Source: Seriola aureovittata
Lineage: Eukaryota; Chordata; Actinopteri; Carangiformes; Carangidae
DNA length: 64,000 nucleotides
Reading direction: 5' to 3'
NCBI RefSeq assembly: GCF_021018895.1
Contig: NC_079375.1
Location: 7,028,001 to 7,092,000, forward strand
The notes beneath the pieces are model-generated. The model was not told the origin of the DNA, made no database searches, and worked only from the letters and a program-made list of their open reading frames with translations. The translations under genes and the position numbers were made by a program. Shown here piece after piece: positions 34,500 to 45,835 of the stretch (its first letter is position 1; every line of letters begins with the position of its first letter).

Positions 34500-36054
34500 G
34501 TTTTGTGGGTTACATTGTGTGCGTTATTCACCTTATCAAATGAAACGCAGAGCTTCGCCCTGGGAGAAACAGTTGTTTCAAGTGCTGTGAGGAAGAAATT
34601 GAGAGCAATGTCAATCTCTATGTAAACAACTTCCAGTCGAATGTAAAATCTCTATCAGCTTTGTTTCTGACAGGTCTGCTCACACAGATGTTAAGGCTCT
34701 CATCTTCCTAAAGTGCAACAAAGAGCAGCTTTTTCTATTTTTGACAATTTCATAACTTTCTCAAGTGAGCGAGCATCAACCTACGCGGCAGAGCTTCACT
34801 GTGTCTGTGAACATATGGTGATGTTTTTTTCTTGTTTGTTTGTTTGTTTTTTTAACCTCACCCTAAAAGTTTGCTGGATCCAGAAGGGGAGGTGAATATT
34901 GTAGAGTGTTTAATCCTTTATACTTGTGGGGATTATGTTCCATTTGATATCAGATATGCATTAATCAAATGGGTTTTGACTGCTTTCCCTGCCACAGTCA
35001 CGCATTCAAGTACACGTGTGCTGATACGCACATGCACGCAAACACACATTTATATTCATATCTACTGATTTAAGTCTGGGATTTGCCTTGCTGATGTTTA
35101 TAGCTATGAAAAAGCGAGTGGATGAAAAGGGTGTTTCTTCCTTATTGTTCCCTTCTGCAGAATTTCATCTACATGAAAACAAAACAGATTCCTTTTTGGT
35201 CCCAGATTAAGATTTTTTTTTTTCTTTTTATACCATAATGATCCGGTATCATGCCAACAGAGCAGATTAGTGCTCATTTGACCTGGATTGAAGGATTTTC
35301 TTTTCATATGTCACCGCTGAATACGGTGATACCACAGAAGTGGCATGCACCAAAGGCAGCAGCATCAGGACATTTTGTTATTGTACCGCAGGAAGGAAAC
35401 ACCACCCACATCAGGCATAACTGAGGTTTCGTTTGCACTGCGCAGACATTTAAAGCTGCTCTCTAAGTGAGGACTTTTTTTTATTATGAATTATAAAACA
35501 CACAAAAGGGGAGAGAACAGCCTCCCACTTGTCTTTACTGACATCTCCTTTCCTACAAACTGATCCCTGGACAGGAGCAATCTTTCAAAAAAGGATAGGT
35601 GCACTCATATCATTAGATCATAATAATTGGGTCGGGGGACTTGAATGTAGCAGTGAGCGATAAGAGTAAATTCGTATATATCACTTTATATGTAATATTA
35701 CTATATAGATATATATTGTGATCTAATACAGTCTCTGGGAAACTTAACTCACTGTAAGGTCCACTCATTGGCTGTTCTGGAGCTTTTGAGCATATCTCTG
35801 TGATCTTCAACAGCAGATGGAGTTTGCCCGACTGTTATGGAGCTGCAGGATGTAGAGTGTGTTCTAGATTTCTTTCGGAGCAATTCAGAAACGTTTTGGA
35901 TTTTGGCTAACCCAACAAATTAAAAGCCGCAACAAATCGCTACATGATCACACAGATGCGATAACAATATAAAAATCCAATAAACTTGTGTAAAACGTGT
36001 GGCGATATGACAGTGATTTATGTATGGCTAAATCTCCAGTGGCTGACAAATTAT

Positions 36055-36345
36055 TTAGGGCTGTAACTAACACTTCTGTTTTCATGACTGATCAGTTGAC
36101 TATTTCCATTAACTTATTGATCATTTAATCTTTACATTGTCAGAAAAAAAAGAAAAATCACACTTTCCCAGAACCACAAGCTGACGTCTTCTTGTTTTGT
36201 CCAAAATAAAAGATATTTAGTTTGCAATTATCACATTTGAGAAGCTGGAACCAGTGAATGTTTGGCTTGATAAATGACTTAAAGGCCTGATTATTATTTT
36301 TTTTTCCAAATTGATTAACCACTGAAGTTACCAGTTGTTTTAGCG
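36055..36345 (+). repeat. Interspersed fish repeat, 'GGCTGCAAC' family
   Basis: GGGCTGTAACTAACACTTCT begins the copy. AAAGATATTTAGTTTGCAAT, GAGAAGCTGGAACCAGTGAA and AGTTGTTTTAGCGCTGAAAT follow in family order. Confidence 0.65.
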
Positions 36346-36877
36346 CTGAAATTATATCATCTCACCGCATATAATGTTTCATGCTCCGGCTTGATGTCTT
36401 ATGTGCAGTGTGCGAATGTCTGCCAGTGATTTTTGAGACATGTCCTGCACGCGGTCGGCAGCTTGTACTCTCAGTCAGTATATTTAAATATACAAGTGAT
36501 CTCTGGATTTCAGGTTCTGTCTGGGCACCTGTCTTTAAGCCTTTTCTTTTTTGCCTGTTGATATTTAGGTGAAAAAATTCCAGCTCTTGTCATTTTGGAT
36601 CTGCCAGCGTGCGAGTTTAACAAGCCATTTTGTGAGAGACAGCGGGATATGTTATTGCCTAACCAGACTGCTGGCAAACAGTCTGCAAAGTAAAATGTAA
36701 ATGAATGAGGTGGGTTGTTTGTATTTGCAGAGAAAAGACTTTTCAGTCTTTGCATGTCAGAAAATAAACCTCCTGCTGCTGGAGTCTGGCTGATTAATGC
36801 TCTGTAACTGGGAGTGAATGATTGGAGGGTTTCTTCAGAGCAGAGCTTTAGTCAGAGGAACTCCAACTACATCCCTT

Positions 36878-36896
36878 TTTTTTTTTTTTTTTTTTT
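36878..36896. repeat. Poly-T tract
   Basis: About 19 T residues. Confidence 0.9.
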
Positions 36897-37399
36897 AAGA
36901 TGTGGGTTCGAGCTCCTCTCGTCCCATCTTGAGTGCCGTCCTGACACGCTGCGTGAGGTGACTGCCCCCTCTGCTGGGCTCAGTAGGGATCAGCAGGCTA
37001 CAAACATCCCACATGAGTAATGAACTTTGCTGCTGCTCGTTCATTCACGCTGCTGCAACTTCAGCATCCCTCCCTCTGCCTCTGAGTGAATACAAGCATG
37101 CTCCTACCCCGCTTTATCTTCGCATTAGTTCAGCTCTGCTTTAGCTCATTAACACAGTGAAATGTTGATTTGAGGTATTTCCGTTTTTCTGCTAAATTAT
37201 ACTTCTGCTCTTCTATCCACTTCATTTATCCGGCAGGTGTAGTTACTGGTCATTTTGCGGATTATTTCTCGTACAAAAACAGATGATGTGCTGAGCAAAA
37301 CATTGTTCACTGAAAAAATATCCCTCTCTGCAAAGTTTTATTTATTTTCTTATGAAAGTCATAATTCTACTGCAGCAATGTTTCTTCAAGATACAGACA

Positions 37400-38580
37400 C
37401 ACAGACGGGTGACAATTAAAGGAAAAAAACTATGTCAAGTGTCTTAATGAGGTGTCGGGCCACCATGTGCCGCTAGAACACCTTCAGTGCGTTATATTGG
37501 AACGCCGGTGCATTGTGCGCTGCATGGTACAGTTAGTTCAATTAACATCCAATCATGCTCTGTGGCGTGTATGAGAATGCTGAGCAGGCCCAGTTGATTC
37601 TGATCTTGTATCAAGAGGAAAAGATCTAAGTGACTTTGAAATCGGGTTCATTGTTGGGGCACGGGTGGCAGGAGCTTCAGTCACAAAGTCTGCTCAACTG
37701 ACGAGCGTTTCAACATCAGTGACTGAAGTGACATCCGCATGTAGATCTGTGGGAGAGGCTTCAATAAATAGGGTCGGACAGCGCGGTCAACAGCGCACAT
37801 TCGATGGCCGTGATGCTCATGCATTAGCGCGATATGTAAGGAAAAACAGAAGAGCAGCTCTTGCTCGGGTGATTGAGAATGTCAGTGCAGGACGTGATCA
37901 GACTGTGTCAGCAAGAACAGTCTGTCGACAATGACATAGAGAGGGGTATTATAGTAAGGTTGCAGTGCATAAACCCCTCATTATAAAGATGAATGCACAT
38001 TTGAGAGTTCAGTGGTGCAAAAACCAGAGGCAACGGAATAAAGGGGAAAAAACGTGACATGGACAGTTGAGTCGTCCTTCACCATATTCTTGACATGTGG
38101 GTGGTACAGGCCTGAATGCTTCACCCCTACAGTGAGGGGGTCCGCTGGCTCTGTTATGCTGGGGGGGGGGGGGGCATGTTGCTGGCGTGGTTTGGGTCCA
38201 CTTGTCCCCTCAGAGGAAACATTTCTATCCTGATGGGAATGTTCCCTTCCAGGACGATGATGATGACGCTTCCATCCATAGGGCACGAGGGCTCACTGGA
38301 TGGTTTGATGAGTATGAAAAAGCTGTGAATCATATGCTATGACCTTCACAGTCATCTGACCTCAACCCAGTTAAACACCTATGGGAGATTCTGGACAAAT
38401 GTGTTAGACAGCGCTCTTCACCGCCATCATCAAATCGCACACGAGGGAATATCTTTTGGAAGAAGAGACTTGGAGAGTCAATCACAAGGAGCATTGAAGC
38501 TGTTCTGGCAGCACGTGGTGGCTTAAATTGAAATCAAGTTGAAGTCTTCTTACCACACTGCAAATTAAGGTTTTTAGGAC
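37400..38580 (+). mobile_element. Decayed Tc1/mariner-type DNA transposon
   Basis: Encloses a transposase pseudogene. The left end region has GACGGGTGACAATTAAAGGA (from about 37405), typical of a family of fish Tc1-like elements. A matching right inverted repeat is not recognisable, so the right boundary is approximate. A poly-G run of 14 (38161-38174) interrupts the body. Confidence 0.75.
37626..38526 (+). pseudogene. Tc1/mariner-like transposase pseudogene
   Basis: Tc1/mariner transposases cut and paste their element at TA dinucleotides with a DDE/D catalytic triad. The N-terminal part is open at 37629-37931 (SDFEIGFIVGARVAGASV, later GQQRTFDGRDAHALARYVRK), typical of the paired helix-turn-helix DNA-binding region. 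It then stops at TGA (37932). The C-terminal part continues in shifted frames: QDDDDDASIHRARGL around the second acidic residue, then [20 protein letters not shown], which matches the region holding the last acidic residue of the triad (LNPIEHLW in active relatives; here the Glu appears as Lys). A TGA at 38340 interrupts this part, and the frame ends at a TAA near 38525. Several stops and frameshifts mean it is non-functional. Confidence 0.85.
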
Positions 38581-38739
38581 TCAGTTATTGGCAGATTCAA
38601 CAGCCCGACACTTTATAAAAGTAGTTAAAATCAGCTCCACCTTCACCAGCTACAAAATTGCTGCTCACACATTAACACAGATGTGATAGTAATCCCACAA
38701 TATGCTGTATATAACGCTATGAAACTTGTACTTAAAGCA

Positions 38740-38832
38740 CATTTTGCGCATAATACTTATGTACTTTTACCTAAGTGAAATTTGTACAATGAAGTTAATG
38801 ATCTGAATACTTCTTCACTTCCACTGGAAACT
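38740..38832 (-). repeat. Fragment of CAGTGGTGGAA-type MITE
   Basis: Words TACTTTTACCTAAGTGAAAT, GATCTGAATACTTCTTC and CTTCCACTGGAA parallel, in reverse complement, the left end of the element at 34240-34499. It lies about 160 bp after the transposon remnant. Confidence 0.5.
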
Positions 38833-40004
38833 GAAAGAGAAAGAAAACAAAAAATGTGCCAATCTGATGAGTAAAAACCCAAAAGACAGCTCATGAATGG
38901 AATTAATCATAAACCTAATCTAAATGCAATAACATCTACAAATTGTATTAATTCTCTATCACAGTTCTTGTGGCAGTCGGAGCTCCTTTGGGTGAAATTT
39001 GGAGGGGGAACTTGTGCGTGACCGTTTTACCAGCAGCAGAGAGCCCCCCCCCTTCCTCCTCCTCCAGGGAAAAGAATAGTTTGTTATCTTGTACTTGGAT
39101 GACTTTTGAAGTGAGACCTTTGCTGGAAATGTGACACGAATGAAGTCATACGTCTGGACCGCTCTCTCTATCTCAAGAGTGGCTCTTTGTTTATGCTCCT
39201 TTCTTACTGCCCTGGAGAGGCTAAGGCTTAAAAAGAGGACGAGGAGGAAGAGTGAGAGAAAAACTTGGTAAATATTTTCTCAAACGCCTTAATTGAAATT
39301 GGATTTTAACTGCTCGCTGGACCGTGGTGGCAAGAATCAGGTATCAGGGAGGTTGCGCTTTTGCATTGCAAATGTAATTTTCTGTTTTTTTTTTTTTGTT
39401 TGTTTTTTTTTTCTGCCCATTGCCCAGGAGGCACTCGAAAATAGTTACCAGATATGTTTTTTCATGAGCCATTTTCTTCAGGTTGAGCTTCTCATTATTC
39501 CAATACCCATCGCGATTAGCTTTTTGGATTAAACTACAGTGTGGTCCTGTTGTTTACTAAGCTGGAGCCGGAGTCTTTGTGGGAAATTGTATTCTCTTCA
39601 TGCCCAGATAGTGCCTGATGGAGGTGAAACTTTGATTGCACATTATATATGGGGAAATAAACAGCTAATTTGCTCTGAGTTTTCATTCATCACACAAGTG
39701 AATGGGACGCTACTTGTTGATCATTCTGTAATTTACAAATTTATTGCCTATTTGGTGTACATTAAGTGGGAGAATTGCTGCAGTGATTGATAGAGAAACT
39801 AATCTTAAGACGTTTATTCTCAAATTATCCCTGTAGATACCAAATAATGAGCAGAAGAATTTTATATCCTCATATTAAACATGCTATTACCACAGTATAA
39901 AAAAACATTACAATTAATTGTCACGTAAGTAAATAGTATTAAAGTACTGAGTAAAAACACCCCCCGTTGCTTCTATTGAAGAGGTCATGTCACCTGTAGC
40001 ATCA

Positions 40005-40196
40005 GTCATTCATCGATTAACAGATGAGTTGATCAGCAACATTTTTGATAATCAATAAGGTGTAACTTTGGGTTTTGAACTGTTTGGTCGTACAGACGAC
40101 GATATTTCTCTTCACAGTCCTCTGAACTTTTGTCGACCATAAAGAAAATGCTCAACTAGTGAATTAATATTGAAAATAATTGCTTGTTGCAGCCAC
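40005..40196 (-). repeat. Interspersed fish repeat, 'GGCTGCAAC' family, reverse orientation
   Basis: Starts near CATTCATCGATTAACAGATG and ends TTGCTTGTTGCAGCC. The reverse complement of the end gives the GGCTGCAAC start of the other copies. Confidence 0.65.
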
Positions 40197-40282
40197 GGTT
40201 GTCTGTATATTCTCTATATTTAAAGCCTGGGGGGAATTTACATTCTATAATTAAATATGTACATATAATGGATTTTTTAGCC

Positions 40283-40720
40283 CAGGGGTTTTTAAAGCTG
40301 TGGGCCTCCGCTCAGATAAACCTCTCACCACACCTTAGTTTAATTGCTTTGTTTCGCTCAATTCCTGGGTGCCTATGGGATCATGATTATGTTATTTGAT
40401 CCCATAGACACTCAACAACTGAGCCAAGATAGCCTAATAGTGCTATTTGTCATAACTTGAGACTAAACCAAATACATGAAAAAGGTCTGTCTGAAGGCTT
40501 TTACTAGTTTCTGACTCTGGGAAAAACAGTAAAATTCCACCAAACTGCTCTGAACTATCTCTTTAACCAAATCCCACACATGTAGGCTAATCTCTGTGAT
40601 CTCCTTTTGATAACTAATGTAATAACTTTTAATATTTTTTTCCCTTCCATTCACTGAGCCTCCCCTGAAACTTTTTGGAAGCCCCCTGGTGAGGCCTGCC
40701 TCCCACTTTGAAAACATCTC
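40283..40720. mobile_element. hAT-like MITE with degenerate terminal inverted repeats
   Basis: Left end CAGGGGTTTTTAAAGCTGTG then GGCCTCC. The right end in reverse complement reads GAGATGTTTTCAAAGTGGGA then GGCAGGC. The two ends are clearly related. It is about 440 bp with no transposase remnant. Confidence 0.6.
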
Positions 40721-40739
40721 TTATAACAATATTTAAATA

Positions 40740-40853
40740 CATTTCCCCCTGAAATGCAGTGGAATAGAAGAATAAAGTAACATAAAATGGAAAATACAAG
40801 TTTCCTAAATTTGTACTAGAGTAAATGTATTAAGTTACATTCCACCACTGGCT
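40740..40853 (-). repeat. Fragment of CAGTGGTGGAA-type MITE
   Basis: Ends AAGTTACATTCCACCACTGG, the right terminus of the 34240-34499 family. GTACTAGAGTAAATGTATT precedes it. It lies immediately after the hAT-like element. Confidence 0.6.
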
Positions 40854-42796
40854 ATTGCTTTCTCAATTTCAGATTTCTCAATTAGGTCATTGCCACAAAT
40901 GGACGAGGTGGCCATCAATAACTTTCTGCTAGTTTTTCCTCCTATATGTAATCTGGTCACACAAGCTCACTGCAGGAGAGACTGGGGGAAAATTATGGCT
41001 CCCTCGTGTCCCGGGTCCCAATGATCCCACACACTGTGTCTGCGAACTGAGATCAATACCTGCTCAGAGGAGGTTTTAGCACCTTTTAAAAATAGCCCCC
41101 ACAAAGCTTTTTGGTCTTGGTGTGTTAAATGAAACGTCCCCGGGCTACAACCATAAGTGGCGCTGCAGTTAATGGCCATCATTGTCTGATTTGATGGTCA
41201 CAAACAAGGTCGTTGCAGCTGCATATAGAGTCATATTCCTCAAGCAAAATGTTTTAACATTGACTGAAAGCTCTAATGTTGAAACTTTATAGCCGTTCTG
41301 CTGCCTCTCTGCTGGTGTTGATAGTCCCCATTTCCCCTACTCCACTACTGTACCGCTTCCTCAACATCCAGGCTTTCAGTCCTCTGTCAGACGGCTCAAC
41401 AGGCCGACTTGTGATCACCCTGATGGATGAGCAAATGAGGATGGGAGTCGTGAGCCTCACACTCGAGCTTGCGGAGGTTCAGCGCCCCGCTATGCCCACG
41501 CACAGCCCTCCAATCGCCTCCAGACTTTGACACATTATTTCCCCTGTGATTTGTGGCCAGATTGAGGTTGAAGGAGACAAGGAAATTTTCTGTCCTCATG
41601 AGAGCAGATGGATGTTGAAGCGCTGCAGCCTGAGCCGAGGGTTGTTTCCTTTTTTTCTTTTTTTTTTTCTCCCCCTCTTCAAGAACCATCTTGCTTTATA
41701 AGGGATTGGTTTCATGCTCCATAATGGAGTCCTGATGACTAGCTATTACAGCACATTTCCGGAAAATGACCTGCTATTTGTTTTTTTTTTTCTAGAATGG
41801 CATAGAACAGACTGAATGTCCTTTCAAGAAAGTGATGTTATTTTGTAAAATACTTAAAGTATTGAGTGGCAATAGAGAATTTCTCATTTGTCCCCTTTGT
41901 GCTGTTTCATACAAGATCAAAGTTGACACCCCTCTGTTTATGATCAAAGATGGACAGTAATGCCATGAAATGATTCGTGATGTAACATGCATGCAATTGG
42001 TAAAATGCGATAGGCTTGTCGGGGCAGCAAATGGCCACCGTCTTTTTTTCATCCGCCCCGCCCCCGCCCTCACATGTTTGATCTCGTCTCTGAGAAGCGA
42101 ATGCCTCCGGCTGCTCCCTTGGGACGTTTGATGTTGGAGATCAGAGCTCGTGGTGGTGCAGGCACTTTGGCTGTGGGGGCTTCACCATTATGTCGCGCCA
42201 CATCCAATCTTCTCACCATCAGATAACTTCAAAGAGTCTCCGAAATACCACCTTCCTAAAAATCCAGAGTTTCCCACTGGTGTTGTCTGTTAGATTAGCT
42301 GCAAGTTATTGAAGTTTCCTGGAGAAAAAAAAAAAAATGTCTCTGACTCCATTGAAATCTGTCATCACCTCTCTCTGTGATGACTCTGAGATGGTGTTAC
42401 ACACCAGAATTCTTTTTTCATCTCTTGTCTGATTCTTTCTCTCTTCTGTGCATTGATCTCCAGCTCTGCCCCGCCAATGGCTTCTCCTCTGGTAGACCTT
42501 TCCTTGTCCTCCATCTCTTATCCATTATTCATCACTCTCAGCTCCATCTGCCAGGCCGTAATACCTCTCACCTCTAGACGATCATTTTGCTGTTTCTCAA
42601 TGTATGGAACAGTGACGCCTCAGCTGTGGCTTTATCAGTGGCGATGCTGAAACAGAAAGGTAGATTATTATATTTGTGCACAGTAGACACCTTGATAAAA
42701 GCAAGACAAAACATCAGCACAACATGCTCACAATGATGATGCCTGCCGATGGTCAGCAGGTGTAATATTTATTTATTTCGTTCACCATCTTAATCT

Positions 42797-44050
42797 AGCA
42801 TGTTAGCATGCTAACATTTGCTAATTAGCACAAAACTCAAATAGCAGCTGAGGCTGATGGGAATGTCATTAGCTTTGCAGGTATTTGATCAAAAACCAAG
42901 GTGCTGGACAAAAACTTTGACCTGATGGTGGCGCTACAAGAAAAGTTGGGGGATCACCAAAGTTATTAAATTATACATTACCTAGGAACCACGAATGTCT
43001 GTATCAAGTTTTGAGCCAATCCTTCAAATAAATGTTTAAATATTCCACATTTCCTCATTTTACACTAAAATTTATTTAGATAGCCATAAGAAGAAATAAT
43101 TGTGGTTTTAAGTTAGTCAGAACATGGCGTTTTGTGTCAGTCTCTGAGCCTCTCTTCTGATTGGCTGACTGTTTCCTGAGTCATGCACAACCAGGCCAAC
43201 CATAGGGAATGGGTTGTAGCCTACTACTGTAGCTTGGTAAAACTCACTGGGAAATACAAATGGCGATGATCAGTCAGCGGCTGAAATGAGCCGAACAGAC
43301 ATTCTCTTGTATTTCAGAAAAAATAAACTTCAGCCACTGATCTCTAATGTTATTGTCTTTGGGAAAGCTGTTGCTTCCTGACATTCAATGAAGCTCTCCT
43401 GGACATCTTTCTGTCTTGTAGCTTGCTAGCTCAGCGACGGATTGACCACTTAGTGTTGTCTTGTTATTATAGTCGCTGTAAAAGGATGTTGTTAGGCTTG
43501 CTGGGTTGTTAGGGCGGCTGAGGGCCGTGACTGTACGTGCTGACGGCTCGTTTTAAGACAGTTTCTGAATGTGGCCTGGGTACATCTCCCCATGGATTGA
43601 TTATTTTGTTACTCTCAGTAATATAAAGTGTAGACCTACTTTATAATAAAAAATAAGAAAAACATGAAAATCTCACTGTCTTCAACATGGGATCTTTAAT
43701 AAGTAAAAATATAGATTTTTCTCTAGCACCATCAGGAGGTCAGACGATCATCAAAGTCAGTACAATTTTTTCTCTGGGGATCTTAAATATCTTTAGCAAA
43801 TTCCCTGACCATCCATCCTTTAATAGTCAAGGTTTTTCGCTCTGAACCACAAGCATCAACCTGCTGGTGCAACTTGATAAACAGTCAGGGCATCACCAAT
43901 ATCATTCATCCCGTGGGGACCATGAACGTCTGCAGAAATCCATCCAATAGTGGTTGAGTTATTTCAGTGGGAACCCAACTTGTAGACCAACTCACCGACC
44001 CAAAATCGCCATCCCAAAAGTCGTGTTGCTGGCACAGCTAAAAAAAAAAG
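42797..44050 (+). repeat. Interspersed fish repeat, 'GCATGTTAGCAT' family, interrupted
   Basis: The left part (42797 to about 43040) runs from AGCATGTTAGCATGCTAACA through CTGATGGTGGCGCTAC and GGGGGATCACCAAAGTTAT. The right part (about 43722-44050) resumes with CACCATCAGGAGGTCAGA, GGGACCATGAACGTCTGC and GTGTTGCTGGCACAGCTAAA, the family's 3' end. The 600-700 bp between them is unrelated. Confidence 0.65.
43060..43700 (+). repeat. Second repeat nested inside the 42.8-44.05 kb copy
   Basis: Unrelated to its flanks. Its end (TGTAGACCTACTTTATAATA, AACATGAAAATCTCACTGTC, AACATGGGATCTTTAA) matches the repeat at 60270-60500, which has TAGACCTGCTTTATAATCAA and GCATGGGACCTTTAA. The exact insertion points were not resolved. 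Confidence 0.5.
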
Positions 44051-45044
44051 TGAGGGGCAACTTTTCAACCGTGTGCCATCTCAAGTTTTCTCAAGTATGA
44101 TGGCGTAATGACATCAGATTCAGTGAAAAATAGAAATTCTGCGTGTCAGTTAGCAAAGATTAAGTGTTAATCTCTGCTAATTGACTATCTCTGGAGAAGG
44201 GGCGTCAGAGAGATCTTATCATGCTCATCACATCTGAAGTGAAGGGAAGAGGTTACCGTGAGTCATCTGTATTCAGTCGAAAACAAAATGATTGAATTCA
44301 ACACTGTCTTCCCTCCATGTTATGAAGTTTCTCTGCCACTCCAGAAATGTCTTCTCACTGTGACAGTGCCGTCGTCTCTGTCTCACTGGTCAAACAACAT
44401 CAAAGTGACCTGAGTAAGATGCACTTTTACCTTAGACTTTTTTTTTTTATTTAACTTTCTGCATTTTCATGCGGATGGAGGTTTGTTAAGAGTGATAAAT
44501 ACCTGTGTATATACTGTATACACTGGATGCTGCAAAATAACAGAGATAGATATGCTGCAAGTAATAGCTTTCATTTTCTTATATTCTGCATCACATGTAA
44601 CAAAGATCTACATAAAACCCAAATTTGGCGAAGGAAGTGATCTGCACCAGTGATCTGTACAGTTAATGATATCACGGTCTCCAAGATGTAAGACTTGAAC
44701 CAAACAGCGAATGATCTGAACAAAAAAAGCCAACTGTCACAAAGTCAGACACACGATCAGACTCAGAACAGACAGGCAGAGAACAGAAACGTCAACTGTA
44801 TCTCTAGAGGAGAAAACAACTGTCTGAAATCTCTTCAAAGAAGCCTCTCAATTACTCAGTTAAGTTGCATCAAGTGCACACGCAGTGTGACTACTGACAA
44901 GAAGTACAGTGTTGGCAAAATCTGAGAAAAATATAATATATTCAGAAAAAGATGTGTAGGATGTGTTCTTTCATGTACGGCTGATGTCTATACGTCTATA
45001 TTGATTTACATTGTGAATAATCAGTGCAACTTTAAGCAGTTTAC

Positions 45045-45207
45045 TGTTACACTTTACTTACAGAGGTAGAGAGGAAGGTCAGGGAGAGCGAGTGAGGGGA
45101 TGACATGCAGCAAATGGCCGGGGGTCGGATTCAAACCCACGGCCTCTGCTGTTAGGACTAAGTCCATGTGGGAGGTGCTCTACCAGGTGAGCCGCTGAGG
45201 CGCCCCA
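45045..45207 (-). mobile_element. tRNA-derived SINE, minus strand
   Basis: The reverse complement begins GGGGCGCCTCAGCGGCTCAC, then TGGTAGAGCACCT (A-box-like), and has GTGGGTTTGAATCCGACCCC (B-box-like). A typical fish SINE body follows (TTTGCTGCATGTCATCCCCT, then a CTCTCT-rich tail). It is not a functional tRNA: no cloverleaf closes, and an extended non-tRNA tail follows. Confidence 0.75.
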
Positions 45208-45640
45208 TATACCATTTTTTTTTATCTGAAATACTTGAACTTGGCTTCCCCTTCTTCCCTCATCAAAATCAAATCAAGTTGCAGATTTGATTTCACAGTT
45301 TCACGATGCATTAAACTTTGCTTAAAGACTCACACGCGTAATGACTGTTGGATGCACCAGATATTCCCGCTGCCCTGCCTCTTTGGCTCAGTTGTATAGA
45401 AAGTTGAAGTTGTTACTTGTTCTGTGACGAATCTTTCCATCAAGGTTTATGCAACTCACATTACTGCACGTTGAAGCTTTCCCCAGTGTGATAATGCATT
45501 TATGCTAAACTACATTTAGAAACAAATGATGTCATAAGCTTTATATATAAAATGTGTATATTTGCCATACTGTAGGCTATATATTATATAAAAAAAATTC
45601 TCAGACTTGTCATTAAGTGCTCTCTCCATCCTCTCCACAG

Positions 45641-45835
45641 AAGAAGTCTCTTATCGCCACCAGTCTGATCGTGGCGGTGTCGCTCTTCGTGGTCGTGGTG
45701 AACTACTCGGAGAAGCCGTACTTCCTCCTGCAGCCTGTTTTCGGTCAGACGTTCAGCAGCCACTGGATGTTCTCCAAGCAGCCGTACAAGGCCTTTAAGC
45801 CTCACCTGGGCTACGTCAGCATTCCCAAACAGGAG
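45641..45835 (+). CDS. ST6GALNAC3: ST6GALNAC3 coding exon 2 (membrane anchor and stem)
   Basis: 195 bp, 65 codons, residues 7-71, phase 0 at both ends. Acceptor CTCTCCACAG|AAGAAG, donor CAGGAG|GTGAGG. It begins KKSLIATSLIVAVSLFVVVV: two Lys at the cytosolic face, then a hydrophobic segment at about residues 9-26, the type II signal anchor that holds the enzyme in the Golgi membrane. NYS at 27-29 is a potential N-glycosylation site right after the membrane. The stem continues to LGYVSIPKQE, which parallels the HYGYINVKTQE segment known in mammalian ST6GALNAC3. A 112-codon minus-strand frame across the exon is an antisense shadow. Confidence 0.95.

Larger units (their letters stand above)
17720..45640 (+). 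other. ST6GALNAC3: ST6GALNAC3 intron 1 (about 27.9 kb)
   Basis: Starts GTAAGT and ends CTCTCCACAG. No protein-coding gene was found in it on either strand. It holds duplication block B2, microsatellites, at least nine diverged interspersed repeats, a Tc1/mariner transposase pseudogene, MITE-like elements, a nested insertion at 42.8-44.05 kb, a minus-strand SINE and a local triplication at 26.36-27.76 kb. The stretches 22.5-24.4, 25.2-26.3, 28.8-31.4, 31.9-34.0, 34.5-36.0 and 41-42.7 kb show nothing I can name beyond short simple repeats. The intron length and non-repetitive patches leave room for enhancers that cannot be recognised by eye. Confidence 0.85.

Noticed and set aside
45045..45207. 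Minus-strand tRNA-like sequence with A and B boxes
   Set aside because: No intact cloverleaf and a long non-tRNA tail. Called a tRNA-derived SINE instead.
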